From: Neobacillus sp. FSL H8-0543
GTDB taxonomy: Bacteria > Bacillota > Bacilli > Bacillales > Cytobacillaceae
Direction: 5' to 3'
Assembly: GCF_038592905.1 (NCBI RefSeq)
Contig: NZ_CP151943.1
Location: 2,926,501-2,990,500, forward strand
Length of the DNA: 64,000 nucleotides
In this document: positions 25,787 to 33,900 of the stretch, in pieces
Position numbering within the stretch: the first letter of the stretch is position 1
Layout of the letters: each line of letters begins with the position of its first letter
The notes under the pieces: generated by a model
What the model saw: only the letters and a program-made list of their open reading frames with translations
Told to the model about the DNA's origin: nothing
Database searches by the model: none
Program-made: the position numbers and the translations under genes

Positions 25787-26614
25787 TTAGAACGAGATAA
25801 TCATACCATCCTTACCTGCATATGTTCCCATTGTGGCTCCCATATAATTCACAATAATGTCCTTTGGATGAAACTTTTCATTAATTTCCTGTTTTATCGC
25901 TTCAACATCATCTTTATTCCCAGTGTGAGTAATTCCAAATGTCGTGTTAGAAAAGTCAGTACCTCTTTCTTGTATGACCTCAAGCACTCTCTTTTGGAAC
26001 TTCTTTTTTCCTCTAATTTTTTCGAGAATTTCTACCTTACCGCCATCCACTCTTTCCAAAATAACCTTGATGTTCAAGATTTTCGCCAGAGAGCCTTGAA
26101 ATTTACTCAGGCGTCCGCCTTTAACTATGTTCTCTAGGGTATTTAAGAGGACAAGGATGTTCATATTTTCTCGATATTCCGTTAAATTTGCTACGATTTC
26201 TTCGATAGTATGACCTTGCTCCACTAATTCAGCCGCACGGGTAATTTGAAGTCCATGTCCCAATGATCCAGCCAAGGTATCAAATACGGTAACTTTTGCA
26301 CTGGATAGATCCTTGCCAATACATGCTGATTGATATGTACCACTTAGCCCCGAAGATATAGTAAGACATAGTATTTCTGTGTCCGTACCGAATTTGGAAT
26401 AGGCTTCAGCAAAGGAAGCAGGCGAGGGTTGGGATGTCTTAGGAAGGGCTTCCGTAGAAAACATTTTTGTGAAAAATTCCTGTGGTGTAAGGTCCACTTT
26501 TTCTAAATAATCTTGTCCTTCAATGGTTACAGTTAAAGGCACTAACGTTATGTCGTATTGCTCGATTATTTGTTTAGGTAAATCTGCTGAACTATCTGTA
26601 ATGATCTTAATCAA
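25787..26614 (-). CDS. DegV-family fatty-acid-binding protein
   Basis: 275 residues, ATG after AAAGGAGAAAAAAA. DegV (FakB-like) proteins bind a fatty acid and present it to the kinase FakA. Seen: ITDSSADLPKQII at the N-terminus with the lipid-headgroup Ser-Ser-Ala, SQPSPASFAEAY (about 61-72), and SSGLSGTYQSA (about 91-101), all family signatures, then a C-terminal GATMGTYAGKDGM. Single gene with its own terminator. Firm family call; ligand not predictable. Confidence 0.92.
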   Translation of the reverse strand: MIKIITDSSADLPKQIIEQYDITLVPLTVTIEGQDYLEKVDLTPQEFFTKMFSTEALPKTSQPSPASFAEAYSKFGTDTEILCLTISSGLSGTYQSACIGKDLSSAKVTVFDTLAGSLGHGLQITRAAELVEQGHTIEEIVANLTEYRENMNILVLLNTLENIVKGGRLSKFQGSLAKILNIKVILERVDGGKVEILEKIRGKKKFQKRVLEVIQERGTDFSNTTFGITHTGNKDDVEAIKQEINEKFHPKDIIVNYMGATMGTYAGKDGMIISF

Positions 26615-26855
26615 TTTTTTTTTCTCCTTTAATCTTAAATGATACCTATCCTAATTATAACAGTCTGGATTATTTTCATAAGCATTTTAAGCTTTCTGGG
26701 TAAGTTGAATAGTTCCTTATTAAAAATTCTTCTAAAGAAAATTGAAACTTGATGGGAGTCAATTCTTTAATTTTAGAAAAGCCTTACTATTAATTCATAG
26801 GAAAGATATTGATTTACGGATTAAAAAGTTGAGTCGATATAGAGGAGGAGAAAAA

Positions 26856-28760
26856 ATGATTAAACACATTAACCAACATAAAAATCATATTACTGCCTTA
26901 TCTGCCATTTTAATCGCCATTGGGTTATTATTCGGTCTGCAGGGAAATGCAGAAATAAAAAGCGCTGCACTAATTATCGCCACAATTATTGCAAGTATTC
27001 CAATATTTATTAAAGCTTTTCAGGCACTTCGAATGAAGGCTTTCAGTATTGAATTATTGGTAACGATTGCCGTAATCGGTGCACTCTTTATTGGTGAATA
27101 CACTGAATCCGCGATCGTCACCTTCTTATTCTTGTTTGGTGATTATCTAGAAGTACGTACGTTACAAAAAACAAGGTCAGCACTGAAAGAGTTAGTCGAT
27201 ATGGCTCCACAAGAAGCACTTGTCATTCGTGGTGATGGAAACATGGTAACCATTCCAGTTGAAGAGGTAGAAAAGGGAGATCGTGTAATTATTCGCTCAG
27301 GCGGGAAGGTGCCGGTTGATGGAAGTATCATTTCTGGCCAGGCATCATTGAACGAAGCGGCAATTACAGGTGAGTCCGTTCCTGCAGCAAAGAAAGTAGA
27401 CGATAAAGTTTTTAGCGGGACAATTGTGGATAATGGATATATTGAAATCATTGCGGAAAAGGTTGGTGATGACACAACTTTTGCTAAAATTATTGAGCTT
27501 GTTGAAGAGGCACAGGAGACAAAATCAAAAACAGAGAAGTTTCTTGATAAATTTTCCAATTATTACACACCGGCAGTTGCCTTATTATCGATTCTAGTCT
27601 ACATCGTGACAAGAGATCTTCACATTGCGATTACATTCCTTGTTGTGGCTTGTCCAGGTGCCTTGGTTATAGGCGCACCTGTTTCAAACGTGGCAGGTAT
27701 TGGAAATGGTGCAAGAAATGGTGTCCTTGTTAAAGGCGGAGAGGTTATGGATAAGTTTGCTAAAGTGGATACCCTAGTATTCGATAAAACAGGGACGCTA
27801 ACAAAAGGGAAACCAGAAGTGACAGATATTAAGATATTTAATGGCCAGGAAGAGGATGAACTCCTAGGATGGGTTGCTCAGGCAGAGACAATTTCTGAAC
27901 ATCATTTAGGACAAACGATTGTAAAAGAAGCAAAGAAACGAAAACTCGTGCTTGCTGTTGATCAGGTAAATGGAGAAGTTATTAAAGGAAATGGAATCCG
28001 TGCGTATGTTGATGGCCATAAATTAGCCATTGGTAATCGAAAATTAATGGATACAGAAAACATTAACCTTCCAATCGAGGCTGCCGATTATGCATTACAT
28101 CGTGAAAAAGAAGGAAACACCGCTATTTTTTCAGCAGTTGACGGTACGATTGCAGGTATTTTCTCTATTGCAGATCAAATTCGTGAAGATGCACCACGAG
28201 CTATTGCTGAGTTAAGAAAAAATGGTATCAAAAAAATTGTGATGTTAACAGGAGATAATGTCCACACGGCAGAATTAGTTGCGAATGAACTTGGCCTAGA
28301 TGAATTCCATGCAGAATTATTACCTGAAAACAAAGTAGAATATGTGAAAAAATTAAGGTCAGAAGGACATGTAGTTGCGATGGCTGGGGACGGGATTAAT
28401 GATGCGCCTGCTATTGCAACAGCTGACATTGGTCTTGCAATGGGTGAGGGTGGTACGGATGTATCAATGGAAACGGCTGATGTGGTCCTGATGGCCGATA
28501 AGCTCATGCAACTGTCGCATGCTTACTCACTATCGAAAGCAACTATCCGCAATATGAAGCAAAATACGTACTTTGCAGTTGCAATCGTCTTTGTTCTGTT
28601 AGCTGGTGTACTGATGGGTTCCGTCCACTTGGCATCAGGTATGTTTATCCATGAGGCTAGCGTGTTAATTGTTATTCTTAATGCAATGAGATTAATCAGA
28701 TTCAATCGTAAGAGTGAAAAGGAGGAAATAGAGTTAGAACCTGTACATGCACGAATGTAA
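26856..28760 (+). CDS. P1B-type heavy-metal ATPase with CPG motif
   Basis: 634 residues from ATG 26856 after AGAGGAGGAG; the upstream in-frame TTG at 26742 lacks an RBS. P-type ATPase features in order: helices about 12-105, actuator TGES (about 170), then the metal helix with ACPGALVIGAPV (Cys266-Pro-Gly), phosphorylation DKTGTLTKG (Asp310), nucleotide HP region (SEHHLGQ), and GDGINDAPA hinge. There is no N-terminal CXXC or HMA metal-binding domain. The helix-6 motif is CPG, not CPC, CPH or SPC, so the metal cannot be assigned by the usual rule. The HEASVLIVILNAMRL end resembles Zn/Cd ATPases. Confidence 0.9.
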   Translation: MIKHINQHKNHITALSAILIAIGLLFGLQGNAEIKSAALIIATIIASIPIFIKAFQALRMKAFSIELLVTIAVIGALFIGEYTESAIVTFLFLFGDYLEVRTLQKTRSALKELVDMAPQEALVIRGDGNMVTIPVEEVEKGDRVIIRSGGKVPVDGSIISGQASLNEAAITGESVPAAKKVDDKVFSGTIVDNGYIEIIAEKVGDDTTFAKIIELVEEAQETKSKTEKFLDKFSNYYTPAVALLSILVYIVTRDLHIAITFLVVACPGALVIGAPVSNVAGIGNGARNGVLVKGGEVMDKFAKVDTLVFDKTGTLTKGKPEVTDIKIFNGQEEDELLGWVAQAETISEHHLGQTIVKEAKKRKLVLAVDQVNGEVIKGNGIRAYVDGHKLAIGNRKLMDTENINLPIEAADYALHREKEGNTAIFSAVDGTIAGIFSIADQIREDAPRAIAELRKNGIKKIVMLTGDNVHTAELVANELGLDEFHAELLPENKVEYVKKLRSEGHVVAMAGDGINDAPAIATADIGLAMGEGGTDVSMETADVVLMADKLMQLSHAYSLSKATIRNMKQNTYFAVAIVFVLLAGVLMGSVHLASGMFIHEASVLIVILNAMRLIRFNRKSEKEEIELEPVHARM

Positions 28761-28767
28761 AAATAGA

Positions 28768-28802
28768 AGAGCCCACTTCTTTAACAAGTAGTGGGCTCTT
28801 TG
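28768..28802. terminator. Bidirectional intrinsic terminator
   Basis: AGAGCCCACT (28768-28777) and AGTGGGCTCT (28790-28799), between the ATPase gene and the convergent glutathione peroxidase gene. Confidence 0.88.
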
Positions 28803-28817
28803 GATAATAATCTAGGA

Positions 28818-29297
28818 TTAGAAAAAGAACTTTTTTAAATCTTCCTCAATTTTGGCTGGCTCTGTAGTGGGTGAATAGCGTTCTACAACCTGGCCATTGG
28901 CGTCGACCAAAAATTTGGTGAAGTTCCATTTAATATTACGTGAAAGCAGACCCTTTTTCTGCTCTTTTAAGAAGGTGAACAACGGATCAGTATTGTAGCC
29001 ATTGACATCAACTTTTGCAAAAATGGGAAAGGTTACACCATAGTTTACCTGGCAGAACTTTGTGGTCTCTTCAATGTTAGCAAATTCCTGATTGTTGAAT
29101 TGGTCACAGGGGAAACCTAATATAACTAAACCTTTTTCTTTGTATTTATCATATAATTCCTGAAGGCCTTGGAATTGAGGAGTTAGACCACATTTACTAG
29201 CCGTATTCACAATAAGTAATGGCTTTCCTTCATACTCAGTTAACGATTTCTCTTCACCATTGGTCATCTTTACATTAAATTCATATACAGTTTTCAA
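28818..29297 (-). CDS. bsaA: Glutathione-peroxidase-family thiol peroxidase (BsaA-like)
   Basis: 159 residues from TTG 29297, which follows AGGGGGAAAAACA; starting further upstream would add a hydrophobic leader before the RBS. Bacterial GPx-like enzymes reduce peroxides, generally with thioredoxin. Family motifs: VNTASKCGLTPQ with the peroxidatic Cys (about 36), LGFPCDQF with the second Cys, and WNFTKFLVD with the active-site Trp/Asn. Cysteine is used at the catalytic site here, in contrast to the peroxiredoxin at 55321-55794. Length agrees with B. subtilis BsaA (160). Confidence 0.93.
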   Translation of the reverse strand: MKTVYEFNVKMTNGEEKSLTEYEGKPLLIVNTASKCGLTPQFQGLQELYDKYKEKGLVILGFPCDQFNNQEFANIEETTKFCQVNYGVTFPIFAKVDVNGYNTDPLFTFLKEQKKGLLSRNIKWNFTKFLVDANGQVVERYSPTTEPAKIEEDLKKFFF

Positions 29298-29465
29298 TGT
29301 TTTTCCCCCTAGTATGTAGAATAAAAAAATAAGAATAAAGAGCACAATTCAATCTTAAGTGAATGAATTGGGATAAACAAGGAAAATATGAAATAAATGG
29401 TGGGTGTAGATACTGGATACCTACAGCTAGAAAGGCTAATGATAGTAGTGAAAAGGGGGATTACT

Positions 29466-29690
29466 ATGGATCTAAATATGTTTAACAGTAAGAACAGGGG
29501 AGAAAAGGATAAAGTTGAAGAAGTGTTGAAGCATTCAATCGAAGTGGAAGAGGATTTAATGCGTAGCTATCTCATTACCGCTGAGCGGATTCACAATGAT
29601 GATGAACTAAAGGACCGTCTTGAAAACTTTGCCGAAGGAAATGCGAAACGGACGAAGCAACTCCTTGATGAGTTGAACGAAGAGAAATAA
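29466..29690 (+). CDS. Small helical protein, half-ferritin-like
   Basis: 74 residues from ATG 29466 after AAAAGGGGGATTACT; a longer in-frame reading from 29397 lacks an RBS. Two charged helices: VEEVLKHSIEVEEDLMRSYL (about 19-38) and DELKDRLENFAEGNAKRTKQ (about 46-65). The spacing of Glu and His residues resembles half of a ferritin/rubrerythrin-like four-helix bundle, but I see no full metal site, so this is only an impression. Monocistronic, ends with its own terminator. Confidence 0.65.
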   Translation: MDLNMFNSKNRGEKDKVEEVLKHSIEVEEDLMRSYLITAERIHNDDELKDRLENFAEGNAKRTKQLLDELNEEK

Positions 29691-29710
29691 AAATGGAATT
29701 TCAATGTAAA

Positions 29711-29739
29711 ATAGGTACTCATTAGAGTGCCTTTTTTTA
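29711..29739 (+). terminator. Intrinsic terminator
   Basis: AGGTACTC and GAGTGCCT arms with a 4-nt loop, then a 7-T run. Confidence 0.85.
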
Positions 29740-29827
29740 TTTATTGGGTTGTATATGCTATACAAAAATGGTGAAAACGGTTAGAATACTTATAAACATA
29801 CAAATCCAATGAGAAAGGTCGGAATTT

Positions 29828-30253
29828 ATGTCTAAACAAATTCGATCCATCCCTCGTCCGCTTGTCAAAACAAACCAATGGGTCATTGTCATAAGTGTTG
29901 TCTTAACATGGGTTTTCAGTGTGGAGTGGTTCTTACTATTACCTTTACTAGCTGGACTCTCAGGAATTGTTTTCAAATATAATCCAGTAATGAAGGTAGC
30001 AAAGCTCTTTCTTTCGAAAAAACCAGAGGAATATGTTCCCGAAGATTGGGAGCAACAACAATTTAACCAAAAAATGGCTGTTTTTTGTTTGGGAGCTGGA
30101 TTTTTAGGGTTTTTGTTTGAATGGAATACAGTAGGCTATGTGTTCACGATTCTTGTAGCAACAGCAGCATCTGTTGCTATATTAGGTTTTTGCATAGGTT
30201 GTTTTATACATTATCAGTGGAAGATGTACACTTATAAACGAGCAAATCAATAA
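29828..30253 (+). CDS. DUF4395-family membrane protein
   Basis: 141 residues, ATG after GAAAGGTCGGAATTT. Starts with IRSIPRPLVKTNQWVIV, typical of DUF4395. Three to four membrane helices (about 19-50, 85-104, 106-128), the last containing GFCIGCF with two cysteines three residues apart, a conserved family feature. DUF4395 proteins are often found by thioredoxin-like or sulfurtransferase genes; here the neighbours do not explain it. Function unknown. Confidence 0.8.
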   Translation: MSKQIRSIPRPLVKTNQWVIVISVVLTWVFSVEWFLLLPLLAGLSGIVFKYNPVMKVAKLFLSKKPEEYVPEDWEQQQFNQKMAVFCLGAGFLGFLFEWNTVGYVFTILVATAASVAILGFCIGCFIHYQWKMYTYKRANQ

Positions 30254-30254
30254 A

Positions 30255-30302
30255 GGTATCAAAAAAAGACTGATGGGTGTCCATCAGTCTTTTTTTGATA
30301 CC
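30255..30302. terminator. Very strong bidirectional terminator
   Basis: Perfect inverted repeat running from GGTATC (30255-30260) through AAAAAAAGACTGATGG to its complement ending GATACC (30302): 22 bp arms with a 4-nt loop. Confidence 0.93.
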
Positions 30303-30309
30303 TAATATT

Positions 30310-31500
30310 TTACAAAGCTGCCTTTGCTTTCAAAGATCGCTTTTGCCAACTAACGGTTATAAACAAGGTTACAGCCAATAAAGCAAAGCCCAAAACAAAT
30401 GGATAAGTGATTTTAACATCATAAAGCAATCCAGCAAGAGTCGGCCCCAAAACGTTACCAATACTCATATATGCATTGTTCATCCCCATCGCAAACCCTT
30501 GCTCATTCCCCGCTAACTTAGAAATAAGCGTGTTTAGTACAGGCCTTAGAATTGAGGTCGAAAGGAAGATAATGAGTGAAATCCCGAAGAATAGGGCGTA
30601 GCTAGTAGCAAATAGTGAAAAAAGAAATCCAACTGCGGCCACAGCGATAAAGATATTTAATACAGCAACTTCACCCCAGCGATTGACAATCCGGTCAACA
30701 ACAAAAAGTTGAACAATTACACTGACAACTCCAGTAGCAGTCACCATGATGGCAATATCTTTCGCACTAGAATTAAACTGGTTATCGAGATAGAGTCCGA
30801 TTACTGACTCATATGCAATTAAACCAAAGCTCATAACGAGTGTAATAATTAATGGGATGAAATAAGGCTTTTTCACGGATTGGGCAATTTTAGCCACCAT
30901 TGTTTCAGCTTCTTGCATTTCAGACGTCTGTGCAGTTTGAATTACCTTACTTTCCTTTAATACGATAATGGAAAACAGCACAGCAACAAGGGAGACAAGT
31001 GCTGAGATTAATAGAGGAAACTTTAAGCCAAAGTCTGCTAGAAATCCGCCGATTCCTGGCCCAACAACGATACCAAGTGACATTGCAGCAGATACTAAGC
31101 TGTTCCCTTTCGCACGCTGCTCAAAGGACGTAATATCGGCAACATAGGCAAAAATAGCTGGTACAAGTAATGCTGCACCGATTCCACCAACAAATCGAGA
31201 ACCGTAAAGCATCCAGATGGAATTGGAGAAATAAAAGATAAACATGGAGATGGTTAATCCTGTTAGACCATAGATGATCATCCTGCGGCGACCGTATTGA
31301 TCTGTCCATTTACCAGCGATAGGAGAAAAGACAAACTGAGCTCCGGCAAAGATGGCAATAAACAGGCCAGCAGCGGTTCCTCCTTGGTTAATCGATTCTA
31401 AATAGGCTGGTAAGATAGGAATGATGATTCCAAAGCTACCAATTGCAATAAACATATTTATCATTAAGATAATTATTTTCTTTCGTTGATCAACTGACAT
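30310..31500 (-). CDS. MFS multidrug-efflux-type transporter
   Basis: 396 residues from ATG 31500 (MSVDQRKK), which has GGGACGGAG 5 nt upstream; upstream in-frame ATGs at 31566 and 31524 lack an RBS. Twelve helices, of the drug:H+ antiporter-1 group (NorA/Bmr/TetA type). Motif A is GKWTDQYGRRRMII (about 60-73) and motif C is GPGIGGFLADFG (about 147-158), the latter typical of exporters. A perfect 8-bp inverted repeat lies in its leader, implying a local repressor. Substrate unknown. Confidence 0.9.
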   Translation of the reverse strand: MSVDQRKKIIILMINMFIAIGSFGIIIPILPAYLESINQGGTAAGLFIAIFAGAQFVFSPIAGKWTDQYGRRRMIIYGLTGLTISMFIFYFSNSIWMLYGSRFVGGIGAALLVPAIFAYVADITSFEQRAKGNSLVSAAMSLGIVVGPGIGGFLADFGLKFPLLISALVSLVAVLFSIIVLKESKVIQTAQTSEMQEAETMVAKIAQSVKKPYFIPLIITLVMSFGLIAYESVIGLYLDNQFNSSAKDIAIMVTATGVVSVIVQLFVVDRIVNRWGEVAVLNIFIAVAAVGFLFSLFATSYALFFGISLIIFLSTSILRPVLNTLISKLAGNEQGFAMGMNNAYMSIGNVLGPTLAGLLYDVKITYPFVLGFALLAVTLFITVSWQKRSLKAKAAL

Positions 31501-31531
31501 TAAAACTCCGTCCCTTCGTTCCATGCAGGTG

Positions 31532-31557
31532 GTTAACCTTATTGTGGTTAGGTTAAC
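31532..31557 (-). promoter_or_regulatory. Putative operator in the leader of the MFS efflux gene
   Basis: GTTAACCT (31532-31539) and AGGTTAAC (31550-31557), perfect 8-bp arms with a 10-bp spacer, about 12-37 bp downstream of the predicted start site of transcription. The regulator is not encoded next to it. Confidence 0.65.
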
Positions 31558-31575
31558 TTTTTCCATGCTACCTAT

Positions 31576-31603
31576 CTTATAAAGGGACCTATGTATTTGT
31601 CAA
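31576..31603 (-). promoter_or_regulatory. Sigma-A promoter of the MFS efflux gene
   Basis: Minus strand TTGACA (31603-31598), 16-bp spacer, TATAAG (31581-31576). Confidence 0.75.
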
Positions 31604-31766
31604 TGATAACGGAATGGTAAATATATTCTTTTAGAAATGGTCAGAGAATGTAAGCTGTTGGAAAGTTGTTAGAAATATGCCACGAGAGGGTTCAATCCTT
31701 GTGATAACTTTATATTATCGACGTATTTTGTAGTAGGCCTATCAAAAGGAAAGGTGGTTTACAACG

Positions 31767-32090
31767 ATGACTAGACAATTATCTGACCTAAATAATGGTC
31801 CAAAGGTCCAAAAGGAAAAAGAAATGGTTACGCAAATGATTGAACTGTATTGTCGAAAGAAACACCATCATGAAAAATTATGCAAGGAATGTCAAACTGT
31901 AAAAATCTACGCTCATAGAAGGCTCTCACTCTGCCGTTTTGGAGAAGAAAAGAGTGCCTGCTCCAATTGTTCCATCCATTGCTATAAACCAAAATATCGA
32001 GATAGAATGAAAACAATAATGCGATTTTCAGGTCCATGGATGCTGTTATATCATCCGATTTATTCAATAAAGCATCTTTTAAATAGGTAA
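31767..32090 (+). CDS. YgbA-type nitrous-oxide-stimulated promoter family protein
   Basis: 107 residues, ATG after AAAGGAAAGGTGG. Cysteine-rich: CRKKHHHEKLCKECQ (about 28-42), then LCRFGEEKSACSNCSIHCYKPKYRDRMK (split, about 55-80), and the closing MRFSGPWMLLYHPIYSI. This is the pattern of the YgbA_NO family; E. coli YgbA is under NsrR control and linked to recovery from nitric oxide stress. Metal or Fe-S binding by the clustered cysteines is likely but inferred. Monocistronic. Confidence 0.85.
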   Translation: MTRQLSDLNNGPKVQKEKEMVTQMIELYCRKKHHHEKLCKECQTVKIYAHRRLSLCRFGEEKSACSNCSIHCYKPKYRDRMKTIMRFSGPWMLLYHPIYSIKHLLNR

Positions 32091-32102
32091 AGATACTAGT
32101 AA

Positions 32103-32141
32103 GAGCGTATTGGAGTTCTAACTATCCATACGCTTTTTTAA
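32103..32141 (+). terminator. Intrinsic terminator
   Basis: AGCGTATTGGA pairs with TCCATACGCT (one bulge), then a T-run. Confidence 0.75.
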
Positions 32142-32217
32142 TTCAGATAATTCTGTATTAACGGACTGTGATATTTGGTATTATTTAACTAGAGGGTGAA
32201 AAGTAGGAGGGATAAGA

Positions 32218-32442
32218 ATGACGGAAACGATCACAGTAATTATGATTTTCTCGATTCCAATCATCGCAATTTTAACGAGCCATTTTCAAAAGCAATCAAA
32301 GTACAAGCACAAAATGATCCAGGATGAATTAGAATTGGAGAAACTGAAAAATCAAAACTATTTAATAGAAACTGAAAAAATGAGGCTTGAGCTTGAGCGG
32401 ATGAAACTTGACGAGCCTAAGGATAAAATTAAATTATTATAA
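32218..32442 (+). CDS. Small single-span membrane protein with coiled coil
   Basis: 74 residues, ATG after AGGAGGGATAAG. One N-terminal membrane helix (about 4-21, ITVIMIFSIPIIAILTS), then a charged helix with heptad leucines (about 30-65, DELELEKLKNQ and MRLELERMKL) typical of a short coiled coil. No enzyme motif. Common type of unknown small membrane-anchored protein in Bacillus. Confidence 0.75.
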   Translation: MTETITVIMIFSIPIIAILTSHFQKQSKYKHKMIQDELELEKLKNQNYLIETEKMRLELERMKLDEPKDKIKLL

Positions 32443-32443
32443 T

Positions 32444-32484
32444 AAAAGAGTGTGATATCATCTAGGTGATTTCACACTCTTTTA
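32444..32484. terminator. Bidirectional intrinsic terminator
   Basis: AAAAGAGTGTGA (32444-32455) pairs with TCACACTCTTTT (32472-32483). It serves the small coiled-coil gene and the convergent Fo-like operon. Confidence 0.88.
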
Positions 32485-32513
32485 ACAGCTTTTGGGATAT
32501 GATCGAATCATTG

Positions 32514-33482
32514 TTAACCTCCTAGTTTTTTTCTGTTAGGCTTAAGACTGGTAATGAGGCCGTCATAATCGGTAAAATATAAGTCTGTCTCTGGCTTTTC
32601 ATCGAGATAATGCCCCTGGATAAGCTGATAGTAATTCACTCGGTGCAGCGAATCGTATGGCTTAATTGGATAGCGATTATTCACTTTATAATACAAATTT
32701 ACTGCTTTTTGGACCTTATCGATTATTGGCGGAAGCTCCATCTCCTTTTCCTCAAAGATTTCATAGGTTTCTTTAGACATATAAAATGGTCTTGTAGGTA
32801 TCCCGCCGATATATGGTGCAAGTTGTTCAAAGTCAATGCTATAATCTTCCTTAATGAGTATGGTTCTATTAATGCCAGCAGGCAAATCTTTTGAGAAGCA
32901 GCGAATGGCTTCATGGACATCCGGGAGAGTAGCCTCAATGGATGGCCAGTCAAGCCCATCTTTTTTTTTCATTCTTCCAGCAGACCCTTTTGTTTTTGTA
33001 AGCCCGTTCATCGAATGGCTTCCAAAATAATTATAAATCATTACATAACCAATTAAGGCGCCAACTGCAAAACCGAATAGAACACCAATAATCGTAAAAG
33101 CAGAACCACTATTTGTTATGGTGTCCAATTTCACACCGAGCTTGTAGCCTCCAAAGATGGACAATCCAAGGGCGACGCCAATCATAATGTGTAAGGATAA
33201 AGTTGTGATTAGAAAGTTAACAAACTCTTGCAGGTGGGAATCGGTCGACTTCTTCTCATTACTAAAATATGACCTAACCTCTGTTTGAATTTCCTCTGAA
33301 ACATTATATTCATTGAAAAATCTTTCGATATATTCATTGGTGTATTCAGGTTCCTTTTTTAAGAAGTAGGATGTTTTTTCGAAGTTCCCCCTTATATATT
33401 GTATATAAACCCAATTTGCTTCATTGTCTAAAACGAATTTCTCCAGCATTTTTCCATGTTCTTTTACGAACTCTTTTTTCAT
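32514..33482 (-). CDS. Fusion protein with AtpI/AtpZ-like two-helix membrane core (orphan Fo cassette)
   Basis: 322 residues, start overlapping the b-like gene by 4 bp (ATGA). Three parts: an N-terminal hydrophilic helical domain (1 to about 85, MLEKFVLDNEANWVYIQYIRG); a middle of two membrane helices with a glycine-rich pattern (about 93-155, SIFGGYKLGVKLD and VLFGFAVGALIGYVMIYNY) that resembles AtpI/AtpZ, the small accessory proteins of Fo; and a C-terminal soluble domain of about 150 residues with VNLYYKVNNRYPI and LYFTDYDGLITSLKP. I do not recognise the outer domains. Being in an operon with Fo a and b homologues supports the AtpI-like reading of the middle. Confidence 0.6.
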   Translation of the reverse strand: MKKEFVKEHGKMLEKFVLDNEANWVYIQYIRGNFEKTSYFLKKEPEYTNEYIERFFNEYNVSEEIQTEVRSYFSNEKKSTDSHLQEFVNFLITTLSLHIMIGVALGLSIFGGYKLGVKLDTITNSGSAFTIIGVLFGFAVGALIGYVMIYNYFGSHSMNGLTKTKGSAGRMKKKDGLDWPSIEATLPDVHEAIRCFSKDLPAGINRTILIKEDYSIDFEQLAPYIGGIPTRPFYMSKETYEIFEEKEMELPPIIDKVQKAVNLYYKVNNRYPIKPYDSLHRVNYYQLIQGHYLDEKPETDLYFTDYDGLITSLKPNRKKLGG

Positions 33483-33850
33483 GATGCCCCACGCTCCTTC
33501 ATCCTTTTCATGTCTTGATAGGCCTGAGAACGAATCACTAGAGCATCCTTTCTAGCCTCTTTTACAATAAGTGAGGCTTCCAGACGGCTTTGGGCAATAA
33601 TTTCTCTTGCTTCACGTGTTGCTTTATCCGTCATTTCTCGTTGTTTGAACAGGAGTGACTCAGCTTCTTTCTTATAGGTATCGGCAAGTTTGAGTTTGTT
33701 ATCAATTGATTCCCTCCTGTTTTCCATCGCCTCCAGAAGCTTACCTAGAAGTTTTCTTTTGAGGATAAAAATTAGAGCAGTAAATAAAATCGCTTGATAA
33801 ACCATTGTTCCTAATGAAATTGGTATACCAAAGATCTCAATATCCCCCAT
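33479..33850 (-). CDS. Short Fo ATP synthase b-subunit-like protein
   Basis: 123 residues, about 45 shorter than normal AtpF (about 170). One N-terminal membrane helix (about 14-31, TMVYQAILFTALIFILKR) followed by a long charged helix (ENRRESIDNKLKLADTYKKEA, then AREIIAQSRLEASLIVKEARKDA, both split), as in the dimeric b stalk. It ends at residue 123, so the C-terminal part that normally reaches the delta subunit and F1 is absent. It follows an a-subunit gene by 50 bp with RBS AAGGAGATG. Role without a matching F1 is unknown. Confidence 0.8.
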   Translation of the reverse strand: MGDIEIFGIPISLGTMVYQAILFTALIFILKRKLLGKLLEAMENRRESIDNKLKLADTYKKEAESLLFKQREMTDKATREAREIIAQSRLEASLIVKEARKDALVIRSQAYQDMKRMKERGAS

Positions 33851-33900
33851 TTTTTACATCTCCTTATATTCCGCACCGTTCCTGCTAATGGACGTTTAAT

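Noticed and set aside
25715..26137. 140-residue plus-strand frame over the DegV-family gene
   Set aside because: Antisense to a well-supported DegV gene; no RBS or recognisable motif.
27143..27559. 138-residue minus-strand frame inside the P-type ATPase gene
   Set aside because: Antisense shadow of the actuator domain region.
28818..29345. Longer glutathione peroxidase with a hydrophobic leader (start at 29345)
   Set aside because: The RBS AGGGGG lies after that start, and family members begin where the TTG at 29297 does.
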